Source: Melioribacteraceae bacterium (lineage in GTDB: Bacteria; Bacteroidota; Ignavibacteria; Ignavibacteriales; Melioribacteraceae). Taken from it: a stretch of 32,426 nt of DNA. The notes beneath the pieces were generated by a model. It had not been told where the DNA came from. It was given only the letters and a program-made list of their open reading frames with translations, and ran no database searches. The stretch spans positions 1-32,426 of the forward strand of contig JANQLA010000358.1 in assembly GCA_028280855.1 (NCBI GenBank), read 5' to 3'. Of this stretch, positions 24,684 through 32,426 are shown piece by piece. The position numbers were made by a program, and so were the translations under genes. Numbering within the stretch: the first letter of the stretch is position 1; each line of letters opens with the position of its first letter.

Positions 24684-25547
24684 CTAATCATCCAGCACTC
24701 TCTTTAAATAATCCTTGTAGAATGATTTCGGATAAGTTTCGATTAGCTGTGACAGTTCTTCCCGGGAAATAAAGTTTTTCTTGTATGCTATTTCCTCTAT
24801 GCAAGCAACCTTAAGCCCCTGGCGCTCTTCTATAACCCCGAAGAAATTCGAAGCCTGAAGCAATGCTTCCGGTGTACCGGTATCCAGCCACGCAACGCCC
24901 CGTCCAATCAACTGTACATTCAGATTATCCTTGCCCAAGTAGGCCTTGTTTACATCGGTAATTTCAAGTTCGCCTCTTGCCGAAGGTTCAAGCGCCTTGG
25001 AAATATTTACAACTTCGTTATCGTAAATGTATAAACCGGGCACGGCAAAGCTGGATTTAGGCCGGGCAGGCTTTTCTTCGATTGATATTGCTTTTCCGTT
25101 GTTATCGAATTCAACAATTCCATACCTTTCCGGATCCGTTACGCGGTACGCAAAGATGGTTGCCCCTCTTTCATGGTTGCTCAATGCGTCATATAAAAAA
25201 TTAAACTTTCCGTAAAAAATATTATCGCCCAATACCAGGCTAACGGAGTCATTGCCTATAAATTGTTCTCCAATAATAAATGATTCGGCAATTCCGTTAG
25301 GCGCCTTCTGAACGGCATAATCAATATTCATCCCGATGTGGGAACCGTCATTAAACAGTTGCCTGTAGAGCGGAATAGTCTCTTGATTTGAGATAATTAA
25401 TACGTCCTTAATACCACCGAGCATTAACAGGGATAAAGGGTAGTAAATCAGGGGTTTATCATATATAAGAGTAAGTTGTTTGCTGTAAATTTTTGTAACC
25501 GGGTAAAGTCTTGTACCGGCGCCGCCTGCGAGAATAATGCCCTTCAT
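24684..25547 (-). CDS. rfbA: Glucose-1-phosphate thymidylyltransferase
   Basis: 287 residues, full length for RmlA/RfbA. It makes dTDP-glucose from dTTP and glucose-1-phosphate, the first step to dTDP-rhamnose and related sugars. The nucleotide-binding loop LAGGAGTRLYPVTK is at 6-19, the SKQL lysine is Lys23, followed by YDKPLIYYPLS and the metal-binding Asp108 in VLGDNIFYG. Later family motifs are EEKPARPKS and WLDTGTPEALL. An AAGGAA ribosome site overlaps the end of the upstream gene. The other rml genes (B, C, D) are not adjacent, so the gene is separated from a full dTDP-sugar cluster. Confidence 0.92.
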   Translation of the reverse strand: MKGIILAGGAGTRLYPVTKIYSKQLTLIYDKPLIYYPLSLLMLGGIKDVLIISNQETIPLYRQLFNDGSHIGMNIDYAVQKAPNGIAESFIIGEQFIGNDSVSLVLGDNIFYGKFNFLYDALSNHERGATIFAYRVTDPERYGIVEFDNNGKAISIEEKPARPKSSFAVPGLYIYDNEVVNISKALEPSARGELEITDVNKAYLGKDNLNVQLIGRGVAWLDTGTPEALLQASNFFGVIEERQGLKVACIEEIAYKKNFISREELSQLIETYPKSFYKDYLKRVLDD

Positions 25548-25556
25548 AAAATTTCC

Positions 25557-26333
25557 TTAGTTAGTAACAGTAAAATATCCGCTTTTAATTAGAATCTCGT
25601 TTTCATTATAAACCGTAAATTTATACTCCCCAGGTCGCGTGAATTGATATTGAAAATATGTATCTGGCCAGTCAGGGTTTATTCTGAATTTTTTCGATTC
25701 TACAAATTCGTCGTAATCGTACGCCCTGTTTTTCTTTCGCCAAACATCAACCAGAATTTTTGAAGTATTAAGCGCCCTGTAATTGTTTATAAGTATATAA
25801 ATTCTACCCGAGTTGTTTGATAATCCGATGGAGTTTGTAACACCAAGAGGTTTTCCACCGATTAGAACTTTACGGCAAAAAATTATTTTGCAATTATCGT
25901 AATACGAGTTGCCTGTTGTTACGTTTGGGTTAGTAAAGCTTTCTTCGTATTTAATCGTAACTCTTTCGCTCGCAAATCTTTTTTGGTCGGATGTAATGAA
26001 ATAAACATCGTACTCACCGGTTTGAGTAAACTTATAATTATAAACCACCCATTCCTGGTTAAAGCTCAAATTTATCGTTTTACTGTCGAACGGTTGGAAA
26101 ACACCGTCTTCTTTTTTATCAATAAAAAGATAAAGTATATTTCCTTTCAGAGTATCATCCTCCGAATCAAGCATAATGTATATAAAACTTCCCCAGGGTT
26201 TAATTTCCCACTCGTTTGATGCACCGATAGGGTCGCCGTCCTCGGTATAGCTTTCAACAAAATAAACTTGTTGGGCTTGCAGCGAATATGAGAAACCGAT
26301 TGTAATAATCAGTATGTAAAGACTTAACTTCAT
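25557..26333 (-). CDS. Secreted protein with two tandem beta-sandwich-like repeats, unknown function
   Basis: 258 residues with a signal peptide (about 1-20, ending LQAQ). The mature part is an internal duplication of roughly 110 residues. Half one runs from QVYFVESYTEDGDPIGASNEW to FTQTGEYDVYFITSDQKRFASERVTI; half two from KIIFCRKVLIGGKPLGVTNS to FTRPGEYKFTVYNENEILIKSGYFTV. Matching landmarks are (D/K)P(I/L)G(A/V)(S/T)N, the GxIYI(L/M) strand and F(T)xxGEY. The fold is probably Ig-like or jelly-roll. No catalytic residues are seen. It ends 9 bases before rfbA, so they are likely in one operon, hinting at a cell-surface role. Confidence 0.75.
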   Translation of the reverse strand: MKLSLYILIITIGFSYSLQAQQVYFVESYTEDGDPIGASNEWEIKPWGSFIYIMLDSEDDTLKGNILYLFIDKKEDGVFQPFDSKTINLSFNQEWVVYNYKFTQTGEYDVYFITSDQKRFASERVTIKYEESFTNPNVTTGNSYYDNCKIIFCRKVLIGGKPLGVTNSIGLSNNSGRIYILINNYRALNTSKILVDVWRKKNRAYDYDEFVESKKFRINPDWPDTYFQYQFTRPGEYKFTVYNENEILIKSGYFTVTN

Positions 26334-26431
26334 TCTTTAATCAGAATTTTGAATCATAAATATACAGAATGACTTTTACTTTTAGAATTGGTTAGCAATG
26401 CGTTCGGAAAATAAGTAAGTGCGGCTGTGAA

Positions 26432-27880
26432 TTAAGTTTTCCAAAACGACGGTGAGAAAATTATTAAGATAGTAAACAACTCAAGCCGGCCAAGTAACAT
26501 TAAGAAGGAGAGGAACCATTTGCCTATATCCGGTATATTAGCAAAATTGTAGCTTGGGCCGACAGAACCGATTGCTGGCCCTACGTTACCGATTGAAGTC
26601 GCAACTGAACCCATTGCCGAAAGAAAATCGAGTCCTATTAATGACATAATAATTGTTCCAACCACAAAAATGAAAATATAGAACAGGAAGAATGCAAGTA
26701 TATTCGAAATTATATCGTTGGGTACTGAATTATTATTGTACCTAACAGGTATTATCGCCCTGGGATGAATCAGCCTGCGTAATTCCGAGAAGCTGTTTTT
26801 AAGCAGGAGCAAGTGCCTCACAATTTTTACACCGCCGCCTGTTGATCCTGCGCAACCGCCCACAAAGAGAAGCATAAAAAACACAATTTGGAAGAACGAT
26901 CCCCAGGCTTCGTAGTCGGCTGTAACGTACCCTGTAGTGGTTATCATTGATACAACCTGGAACAAGGAATCGCGGAATGATGCTTCGGGATTGTTATACC
27001 CTTTTATTAAAAGTATCACTGCTATTAATACGGTAAATCCCAAAACAACTTTCAGGTAAAAAGTAAACTCTTCGTTTTTCGACAGTGTTTTGAATCTCGC
27101 ATGCAGTACATGGTAATGCAATGCGAAATTAGTGCCTGCCAGAAACATGAATATAATTATAACATAATGAATATAAGGAGAAGTAAAGTGCGCAATACTA
27201 TCTTGCTTGGTCGAGAAGCCACCGGTTGCCATAGTTGTAAATGCATGGTTGATTGAGTCGAAAAAAGTCATCCCTCCAAGCATTAACAGGAGAGTTTCAA
27301 CCATTGTAAATAGTAAATATATTACCCAGAGCCGCTTAGCTGTTTCGCGAATACGGGGATGAATTTTATCCTTTGTTGGGCCTGGAACTTCGGCAACAAA
27401 AAGCTGCATACCTCCTATACCCAGTATCGGCATAATGGCAAGTGATAAAACAATAATCCCCATTCCGCCCATCCACTGTGTTAAGCTTCTCCAAAGAAGT
27501 AATCCATGCGGCAATGATTCTATATCGTTAAGTATCGAAGCGCCGGTTGTAGTAAAACCGGACATAGTTTCAAAGAAAGCGTCTGTATAGCTCGGCATTG
27601 ATCCGTGAATAACAAAGGGCAATGCACCGAAGATCGACATAACAAGCCAGCCAAGCGAAACAACGATGTATCCTTCTCGTTTACGAATTTCCTTTTCATG
27701 GTCCTTGGTAAATAAGTATAGGAAAAGCCCGATAATACCGGTTCCAAAGCCGCATCCTAGAAGCACATAAACATCGTTGTCGTTGTTCGCAAGTGAAAAC
27801 GGAATTCCAAGCATCATTGCGAGACCGTCAAGGATCAGTAAGAACCCGATAATGTTCAGTATTATTTTATAATTGAGCAT
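26432..27880 (-). CDS. trkH: Trk-type potassium uptake membrane subunit
   Basis: 482 residues of membrane helices in the four-repeat K+ channel-like layout of TrkH/KtrB. The four filter regions are visible: GFTTTGAS, MATGGFSTK, TTTGYVTAD and TSIGNVGP, each with the selectivity-filter glycine. The phrase GGMGIIVLSLAIMPILGIGGMQLF is family-typical. It forms a K+ channel-like transporter controlled by TrkA. The start codon overlaps the trkA stop by one base (TAATG), so the pair is coupled. The C-terminus ends FSPSFWKT. Confidence 0.94.
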   Translation of the reverse strand: MLNYKIILNIIGFLLILDGLAMMLGIPFSLANNDNDVYVLLGCGFGTGIIGLFLYLFTKDHEKEIRKREGYIVVSLGWLVMSIFGALPFVIHGSMPSYTDAFFETMSGFTTTGASILNDIESLPHGLLLWRSLTQWMGGMGIIVLSLAIMPILGIGGMQLFVAEVPGPTKDKIHPRIRETAKRLWVIYLLFTMVETLLLMLGGMTFFDSINHAFTTMATGGFSTKQDSIAHFTSPYIHYVIIIFMFLAGTNFALHYHVLHARFKTLSKNEEFTFYLKVVLGFTVLIAVILLIKGYNNPEASFRDSLFQVVSMITTTGYVTADYEAWGSFFQIVFFMLLFVGGCAGSTGGGVKIVRHLLLLKNSFSELRRLIHPRAIIPVRYNNNSVPNDIISNILAFFLFYIFIFVVGTIIMSLIGLDFLSAMGSVATSIGNVGPAIGSVGPSYNFANIPDIGKWFLSFLMLLGRLELFTILIIFSPSFWKT

Positions 27881-29220
27881 TAGCTGAAGTATTTTTCAAT
27901 TTTTGATATACAGTCCGGTAGTGAAAATACCACCACTTTATCATTGGGCTTAAATTCCGTTTCTCCGTCAACTATATACCCCTGATTGTCCCGAACATAT
28001 CCGCCTATAATTGCGTTTTTAGGGAACTTCAATTTTTTAATAGGGTTTTTTGTGATAGCGCTTTTTGGTTTTACAACGTATTCCAGCACTTCGGCATCAA
28101 CTCCCTGAAGAGTCGCAAGTGATAATATATTAGCTTTCCGAATAAAGCGGGTTATATTGTTTGCCGTGGTCAGTTTTTTATTTATCAGCGAGTCGAGCCC
28201 GATGGTTTGCGTAAGAGGAATGTAATCTACATTATCGACCTGTGCGATGGTTTTGTTTACGCCGAGGTGTTTCGCCATCAGGCACGTAATTATATTTGTT
28301 TCGGCATCGTCGGTAACGGATATAAATGCGTCCATATCTATAATACCCTCCTGCGCAAGTAAATCGATATCCCTGCCGTCGCCTTGTATTACAAGCGTCT
28401 TTTGAAGATAGTCTGCAAGTTCCGTAGTTTTATCGCTGTCGGATTCAATCAGCTTAATATTCATACGACCCTCGAGCAGCTTGGCGGTTTTACGCCCGAT
28501 TCTTCCGCCGCCGAGTATCATAATATTCTGCAGCTTGGTGTTTTCTTTACCTGATAATTTAATAATATCGTCAATTCCTTCAGGTGTAGTGATTACGAAA
28601 ACCTGGTCGTTGGGAAGAAATATATCGTCGCCCTTTGGTATAATAGTTCGCATTCCTCGGTGAATAGCAACAGTTCTAAAGTGCATCGAGTTGTATTGCT
28701 CTGCAGCTTCTTTCATAGTCATTCTTAAAACAGGAACAGATTTATCAAGCTTCAAGCCAATTAACGAAAGTTTACCGTCTTCAAATTCCAAAACGTCGGT
28801 TGCTGCGGCTCGTTCAATTAATTTTACTACTTCGAGCGAAGCTAATTCCTCGGGATAAATAAGGTGATCAACACCGAGTGATTTGAACATCTCCTTTTGT
28901 TCATCGGCAATATATTCGGCGCTACTCACACGGGCAATCGCTCTCCGGGCGCCGAGCTTCTTAGCAATAATCGATGTGTTAATGTTTATCGATTCCGATG
29001 ATGTTACGGCAACGACCAAGTCGGTTTTCGCAACACCTGCATCTTCTAATATACTTATAGACGTGGATGACCCGAGAATGGTCATTACATCTGTTGAAGC
29101 GTCGGTTTTTTCCAAATGTTCTGAGTCTACGTCAATTACGGAGATATCGTGCTCTTCGCTCGATAACTGTTTTGCCAAATGGTATCCAACTTCACCGGCG
29201 CCTGCAATAATTATCTTCAT
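27880..29220 (-). CDS. trkA: Trk potassium uptake regulatory subunit
   Basis: 446 residues, full length for a double-RCK TrkA. The first Rossmann fold opens with AGAGEVGYHLA (residues 6-16) and the second with LGGGRIGRKTA near residue 235. Each is followed by a TrkA_C domain (for example the stretch around GDDIFLPNDQVFVITTP and the C-terminal FKPNDKVVVFSLPD). It binds NAD(H) and nucleotides and gates TrkH at the inner membrane. It is the first gene of the trkA-trkH pair. The 322-base region upstream separates it from the divergent chemotaxis-like operon. Confidence 0.95.
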   Translation of the reverse strand: MKIIIAGAGEVGYHLAKQLSSEEHDISVIDVDSEHLEKTDASTDVMTILGSSTSISILEDAGVAKTDLVVAVTSSESININTSIIAKKLGARRAIARVSSAEYIADEQKEMFKSLGVDHLIYPEELASLEVVKLIERAAATDVLEFEDGKLSLIGLKLDKSVPVLRMTMKEAAEQYNSMHFRTVAIHRGMRTIIPKGDDIFLPNDQVFVITTPEGIDDIIKLSGKENTKLQNIMILGGGRIGRKTAKLLEGRMNIKLIESDSDKTTELADYLQKTLVIQGDGRDIDLLAQEGIIDMDAFISVTDDAETNIITCLMAKHLGVNKTIAQVDNVDYIPLTQTIGLDSLINKKLTTANNITRFIRKANILSLATLQGVDAEVLEYVVKPKSAITKNPIKKLKFPKNAIIGGYVRDNQGYIVDGETEFKPNDKVVVFSLPDCISKIEKYFS

Positions 29221-29542
29221 CTAAACTTACTCTATTATTTTCCGTCTTAAAGTTAAGTTTGTTTTGATAATTTATCTACAACTAGAGCCCTGACAAATTT
29301 TAAATAATTCTTTAAATTCCTATGTACACTTAAAAAAAAGAGACATGCAGTCGTTTAATCCCATGTTAGAGTTGATTTTTAAAAATGGCATAAAAGCATA
29401 TCGATTATTTTTTAGTTGCAAGATATTAATACTTAGCTATTGAATAAAACCAGCCTTTTTTAAACTACCTTCTAACATTTCCAATAATAATTTCGATAAT
29501 CTGGCTAAAGATTAAAGATCACTTCGTTGAAGATTTTATTTA
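29221..29542. other. Divergent intergenic region between trkA and the MCP-like gene
   Basis: 322 bases of strongly A+T-rich DNA without a convincing coding frame. It must hold promoters for both the trkA-trkH pair (minus) and the chemotaxis-like operon (plus). I see no clear TAnnTTTG element, intrinsic terminator or riboswitch fold. A TTGCAA near 29415 and an ATCGATTA at 29400-29407 are too weak to call. Confidence 0.5.
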
Positions 29543-31345
29543 ATGGAAAGTTATTCAAATATTAATGCGTACGGGCATGATGAACCATCACAGGAAAACC
29601 TAATTCAGATCATAAGCAAGGTAGTAATTAAGCTTAAGGAATTGGCGTTAATAACCGAAGATAAGTTTATAAAGTGCGGAACGCTGTTAAACAAAAATCA
29701 TAACAGCATTCAAAATATTGTAACCAACACAAAAAACACCATCAGTCTTATTTCCTCGGAAGATTTATCAGAAAGTATAAACAGCCTGGAAAAAATAATT
29801 GATGAACTGAGCGATTCTATAAGTATTTCTAAGGATAAGCTAACTCAATCCAGAAAATCAATTACAGAAATAAACGAAAATATCGAACTGATTAGTGAAA
29901 GGATAGAGAATTTTAACGGCTTTATCAAAAGACTTAGAATGCTTGGGCTATCGACTAAGATCGAAAGCGCCAGAATCGGGCAGACCAGCAACGGCTTTCA
30001 AAACCTGGCCGGGAACGTGGAAAGCCTGTCAAATAAGATAGAAACGAAAACCAAATCGATACACTCAAAATCAAACGGATTGCTGAAACTAATATCGGAA
30101 GTATCTGAAAAAGCGGTTCAGTTGCATGATCAAAATAATAATGTAGAGCGAAATTCGTTCGAAAAAATTAAACAGAATATTTCCTTGTTCTCGAAAAAAA
30201 TTATTGATGCGAAAAACAATTCAGAGGACATTACAAAATATTCAAGCCAAATTGCAAAGATATTAAGCGGCCTTATATCATCCTTTCAATACCAGGATAT
30301 ATCCAAGCAGCAAATCGATCACGTTTGTTCGGCGCTAAAAGGAATAGAAAAAGAAAATCATACAAAAGCTGAAAATTTTGGTGAATGGACTTCAACTGCA
30401 TACAATGTTTTTTCAATCCAGTATGCACAAACTCAAAACACAAGAGATGAATTTTTAAGAGCTACCGGGGATATGATCCGGAAGCTTAAAGAAATTCATG
30501 AACTGATGAGTAGCTTACAAAAGATGAATGCTGAATTGCTGGACATAAACGACGGAAAACACAATTCTTTTATTTCCTCAATCGAAGTCGGAATAGAAGA
30601 CATAACAGCTATTCTTAAAAAAAATACCGACGGGGTGAATGAAATAATAGGCCTTCTAAAGAAGGTAAATGACACGGTGAATTTGCTTTCATCATTTGTA
30701 AACGAAGTAGAAGATATTGACGAAGATATTGAACTGATATCGATGAATGCACAAATAAAAGCAGCAAGACTGGGGGGCGAAGGCGCGGCGTTAGGTGTGC
30801 TGGCTCAAAATATTCAGCAACTATCGGTTGCTACTAAGCTTGAAACCAATGCTATTACAAGCAATTTCAATTCGGTAAATGAGCAATCGGATTTGCTTAA
30901 CAAGTTATTGGTAACCAGTTCCGAAAACCTTAAGCATTTGTCGAACGAGTCAATAAATAAAGATCTGAATAAAATTTTTATGCAATTGCACGATGTGCAA
31001 AGCAGCCTGATGTCGAACTTCAACAGCACCGGTTATTTAATTAAAGAACTGCACTCAAATTTTAGCGAGACTGAAAGTTTATCAGAGTTTCACTCCAATG
31101 CCGAAAATATTCTTGAAGAAGTAATTAGAGAATTAGAGCGCGGGGTAGCGGCTTTAAGTGTTGAGCATAAAAAAAATCCGGAAGCAAATGAACACATCAG
31201 CAAACTGAAAGAAAATTACACCATGCAAAGCGAGAGAGAAATACACGAATCTATTTATGATAGAAAGAATGTTAAAGTTGATCCGAAAATAAGTGAGAGT
31301 CCAAAATCGGATGATGATTTTGGCGATAACGTTGATCTGTTTTAA
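29543..31345 (+). CDS. Soluble MCP-like signalling protein with tandem tip hairpins and a CheZ-like motif
   Basis: 600 residues, almost all coiled-coil helix, with no signal peptide or membrane segment, so cytoplasmic. Two regions resemble the chemoreceptor signalling tip (IALNAAIEAARAGE.GRGFAVVA): residues ~134-163 (LGLSTKIESARIGQTSNGFQ) and ~398-430 (LISMNAQIKAARLGGEGAAL, then VLAQNIQQLS). Between them, at 240-268, is ILSGLISSFQYQDISKQQ followed by a DHVCSALKGIE helix; its QD-x3-Q (Asp252, Gln256) aligns with the Asp143/Gln147 catalytic helix of E. coli CheZ (FQDLTGQ). The C-terminus is acidic, ending DDDFGDNVDLF, loosely like the CheY-binding tail of CheZ. It is the first gene of an operon with STAS, CheY and CheA genes, so a receptor-like scaffold with possible CheY-P phosphatase activity is inferred. 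Confidence 0.75.
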   Translation: MESYSNINAYGHDEPSQENLIQIISKVVIKLKELALITEDKFIKCGTLLNKNHNSIQNIVTNTKNTISLISSEDLSESINSLEKIIDELSDSISISKDKLTQSRKSITEINENIELISERIENFNGFIKRLRMLGLSTKIESARIGQTSNGFQNLAGNVESLSNKIETKTKSIHSKSNGLLKLISEVSEKAVQLHDQNNNVERNSFEKIKQNISLFSKKIIDAKNNSEDITKYSSQIAKILSGLISSFQYQDISKQQIDHVCSALKGIEKENHTKAENFGEWTSTAYNVFSIQYAQTQNTRDEFLRATGDMIRKLKEIHELMSSLQKMNAELLDINDGKHNSFISSIEVGIEDITAILKKNTDGVNEIIGLLKKVNDTVNLLSSFVNEVEDIDEDIELISMNAQIKAARLGGEGAALGVLAQNIQQLSVATKLETNAITSNFNSVNEQSDLLNKLLVTSSENLKHLSNESINKDLNKIFMQLHDVQSSLMSNFNSTGYLIKELHSNFSETESLSEFHSNAENILEEVIRELERGVAALSVEHKKNPEANEHISKLKENYTMQSEREIHESIYDRKNVKVDPKISESPKSDDDFGDNVDLF

Positions 31346-31366
31346 AGAATTATAAAAGGTTGAAAA

Positions 31367-31669
31367 ATGGCTAAACGTACTAATCGTAAAAAAAAATTAG
31401 AGCTAAAAGGTGAACTATCAGTTCAAAACATTAATGAAGCTAAAAAACTCATTGAGGGTGAATTAGATAACAGTACAAACATAATTGTAGATCATTCAAA
31501 GGGTACGGAATTCGATCTGTCTTATGTACAGGTTCTGCTTGCAGCACAGAAACAGGCATTAAAAGATAAAAAGAATATTGAAATAAAAGATAGTAGTGAG
31601 GCATTCTTAGAAGTTCTGCAATTAGCGGGCATTGATAGAAGTAGTTTATCATTAGTGGGGACACAGTAA
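31367..31669 (+). CDS. STAS-domain protein in a chemotaxis operon
   Basis: 100 residues. After a basic N-terminus (AKRTNRKKKLELKGELSV), the chain follows the STAS/anti-sigma-antagonist pattern: a beta strand, the IIVDHSKGTEFDLSYVQVLL segment, the helix AAQKQALKDKKNIEI and the ending FLEVLQLAGIDRSS. In SpoIIAA-type antagonists the phosphorylated residue is the first Ser in DSSG; the aligned residue here is Leu (DLSY), so classic kinase control is unlikely. It probably binds a partner in the array. An AAAGG ribosome site precedes the ATG, and its stop overlaps the CheY-like start (TAATG). Confidence 0.82.
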   Translation: MAKRTNRKKKLELKGELSVQNINEAKKLIEGELDNSTNIIVDHSKGTEFDLSYVQVLLAAQKQALKDKKNIEIKDSSEAFLEVLQLAGIDRSSLSLVGTQ

Positions 31670-32034
31670 TGAAAAAAACAATATTAACAATTGACGATTC
31701 GCCGAGCATCAGGCAGATGGTAAGTTTTACGTTAAGAGAAGCAGGTTACGATGTTATAGAAGCATCGAACGGTAAAGATGCACTAGCCAAAATTGAAGGG
31801 CGTGATATTAATATGATATTCACTGATTTGAATATGCCTTTCATGGACGGAATTGAGCTAATTAAAAATGTTAGGCTCTGCGCGAAATACAAATTTATAC
31901 CGATTATCATGCTTACTACGGAATCACAGCAAGAAAAAAAGATTGAGGGGAAGAAAGCAGGTGCTACAGGTTGGATTGTTAAGCCGTTTAAACCGGAACA
32001 ACTAATAGGTGTTACGAAAAAGGTGTTAAGATGA
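31669..32034 (+). CDS. cheY: CheY-like single-domain response regulator
   Basis: 121 residues, a receiver domain with no output domain. All key residues are present: acidic pair Asp9/Asp10, phospho-acceptor Asp53 (FTDLNMP), Thr83/Thr84 (MLTTES) and Lys105 (VKPFKP). It accepts phosphate from the adjacent CheA and would act on a motor or other target. It overlaps the STAS gene by one base and the cheA start by four (ATGA). The symbol reflects the family; whether the output is motility is not known. Confidence 0.9.
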   Translation: MKKTILTIDDSPSIRQMVSFTLREAGYDVIEASNGKDALAKIEGRDINMIFTDLNMPFMDGIELIKNVRLCAKYKFIPIIMLTTESQQEKKIEGKKAGATGWIVKPFKPEQLIGVTKKVLR

Positions 32035-32426
32035 AAAACGAACACATTCAAGTTTACTACGAGGAAGCCGAAGAGCTCTTGCAAAAGCTTGAGCTTTCGC
32101 TTTTAGAACTGGAAAAGACTCCCGGCGAAACAGAATATGTGGGTGAGGCTTTCAGGTGTTTGCATACCTTAAAGGGTTCTAGTGGAATGTTCGGATTCGA
32201 TAAAATATCAGAGTTTGTTCATGATATCGAAAACATATTCGATAAAATCAGGGCGGGTAAACTTACCATCTCAAAAGAAATTATAGATCTTACATTAAAT
32301 GCGGTTGATCAAATACGCTTAATGCTCAATGACGAAGAAGATGCTAATGCATCGTCTTTATTAATTATAGAGTTTAAAAAGCTGGCTGCTGCTTCGCAAG
32401 GTGCGAAATCAACAGAGCAAGTAAAT
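32031..32426 (+). CDS. cheA: CheA histidine kinase, N-terminal part (3' truncated by window)
   Basis: 132 codons are visible, open to the end of the window. The N-terminal histidine-phosphotransfer (Hpt) domain covers residues ~1-105, with the phosphorylation site His45 in CLHTLKGSSGMFGF and the family helix FVHDIENIFDKIRAGKL. The following KKLAAASQGAKSTEQVN looks like the start of the P1-P2 linker. The start overlaps cheY by ATGA. The kinase domain and the regulatory CheW-like domain would lie beyond the window and are inferred. Confidence 0.9.
   Translation, partial: MKNEHIQVYYEEAEELLQKLELSLLELEKTPGETEYVGEAFRCLHTLKGSSGMFGFDKISEFVHDIENIFDKIRAGKLTISKEIIDLTLNAVDQIRLMLNDEEDANASSLLIIEFKKLAAASQGAKSTEQVN

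Noticed and set aside
29380-29407. Possible flagellar sigma-28 promoter before the chemotaxis-like operon (TAAA then ATCGATTA)
   Set aside because: Only five of eight bases match the -10 consensus and the spacing is 16 rather than 15, so it is not better than chance in A+T-rich DNA.
1-32426. tRNA, rRNA or CRISPR loci
   Set aside because: I saw no cloverleaf with a TTCGA-type T-loop in intergenic DNA, no rRNA segment and no short spaced direct repeats; the only repeat arrays are protein-coding.

Overview
The window looks like chromosome from a member of the Bacteroidota/Chlorobiota group, most likely Ignavibacteria. This is inferred from an NYPNPFNPATT-type secretion-system-9 (T9SS) sorting domain, two TonB-dependent receptors (one paired with a DUF4249 lipoprotein), a PEGA/propeller lipoprotein, tandem DUF4097 repeat proteins and a YpdA-like flavoprotein. 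The DNA is A+T-rich and densely coding. I found no tRNA, rRNA, CRISPR array or intact insertion sequence.

Layout. (1) 1-2727: the 3' end of a HEAT-repeat gene, overlapping two secreted beta-repeat DUF4097 proteins, closed by a strong hairpin at 2774-2800. (2) 2898-4142: type II NADH dehydrogenase, followed by the remains of a renalase-like FAD oxidoreductase whose middle is deleted (4171-4528). (3) 4733-9409: a three-gene outer-membrane operon of TonB receptor, DUF4249 lipoprotein and PEGA/two-component-propeller lipoprotein. (4) 9677-13741: M16 zinc protease, Nudix hydrolase, a possible 32-residue membrane peptide and a YkvA/DUF1232 protein. (5) 13744-15757: YpdA-like reductase (-), a PH-like membrane protein (+) and HU (-). 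(6) 15971-21440: a TonB receptor-like barrel, then a GH13 amylase with a T9SS signal that reads straight through into a DinB-family domain. (7) 21437-29220, all minus: TrkA-TrkH potassium uptake; a duplicated-domain secreted protein, RfbA and a YbaN-like membrane protein; a 632-residue coiled-coil protein and a SpoU/TrmH RNA methyltransferase. (8) 29543-32426: a tightly coupled chemotaxis-like operon of soluble MCP-like protein, STAS protein, CheY-like receiver and the start of CheA, which runs off the window.

The most unusual item is region 8. Its first protein has two MCP-tip-like hairpins and no membrane segment. Between the hairpins is a helix that closely resembles the catalytic helix of the CheY phosphatase CheZ (Q-D-x3-Q), and its acidic tail ends in Leu-Phe, somewhat like the CheY-binding tail of CheZ. 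With a STAS protein in the position where CheW might be expected, this may be a non-canonical signalling array with a built-in phosphatase. Other notable items are the amylase-T9SS-DinB fusion, the gutted oxidoreductase, the YpdA homologue lacking its usual cysteine, and three convergent gene pairs with almost no space between their stop codons. All functional assignments were made by reading the sequence without database searches.
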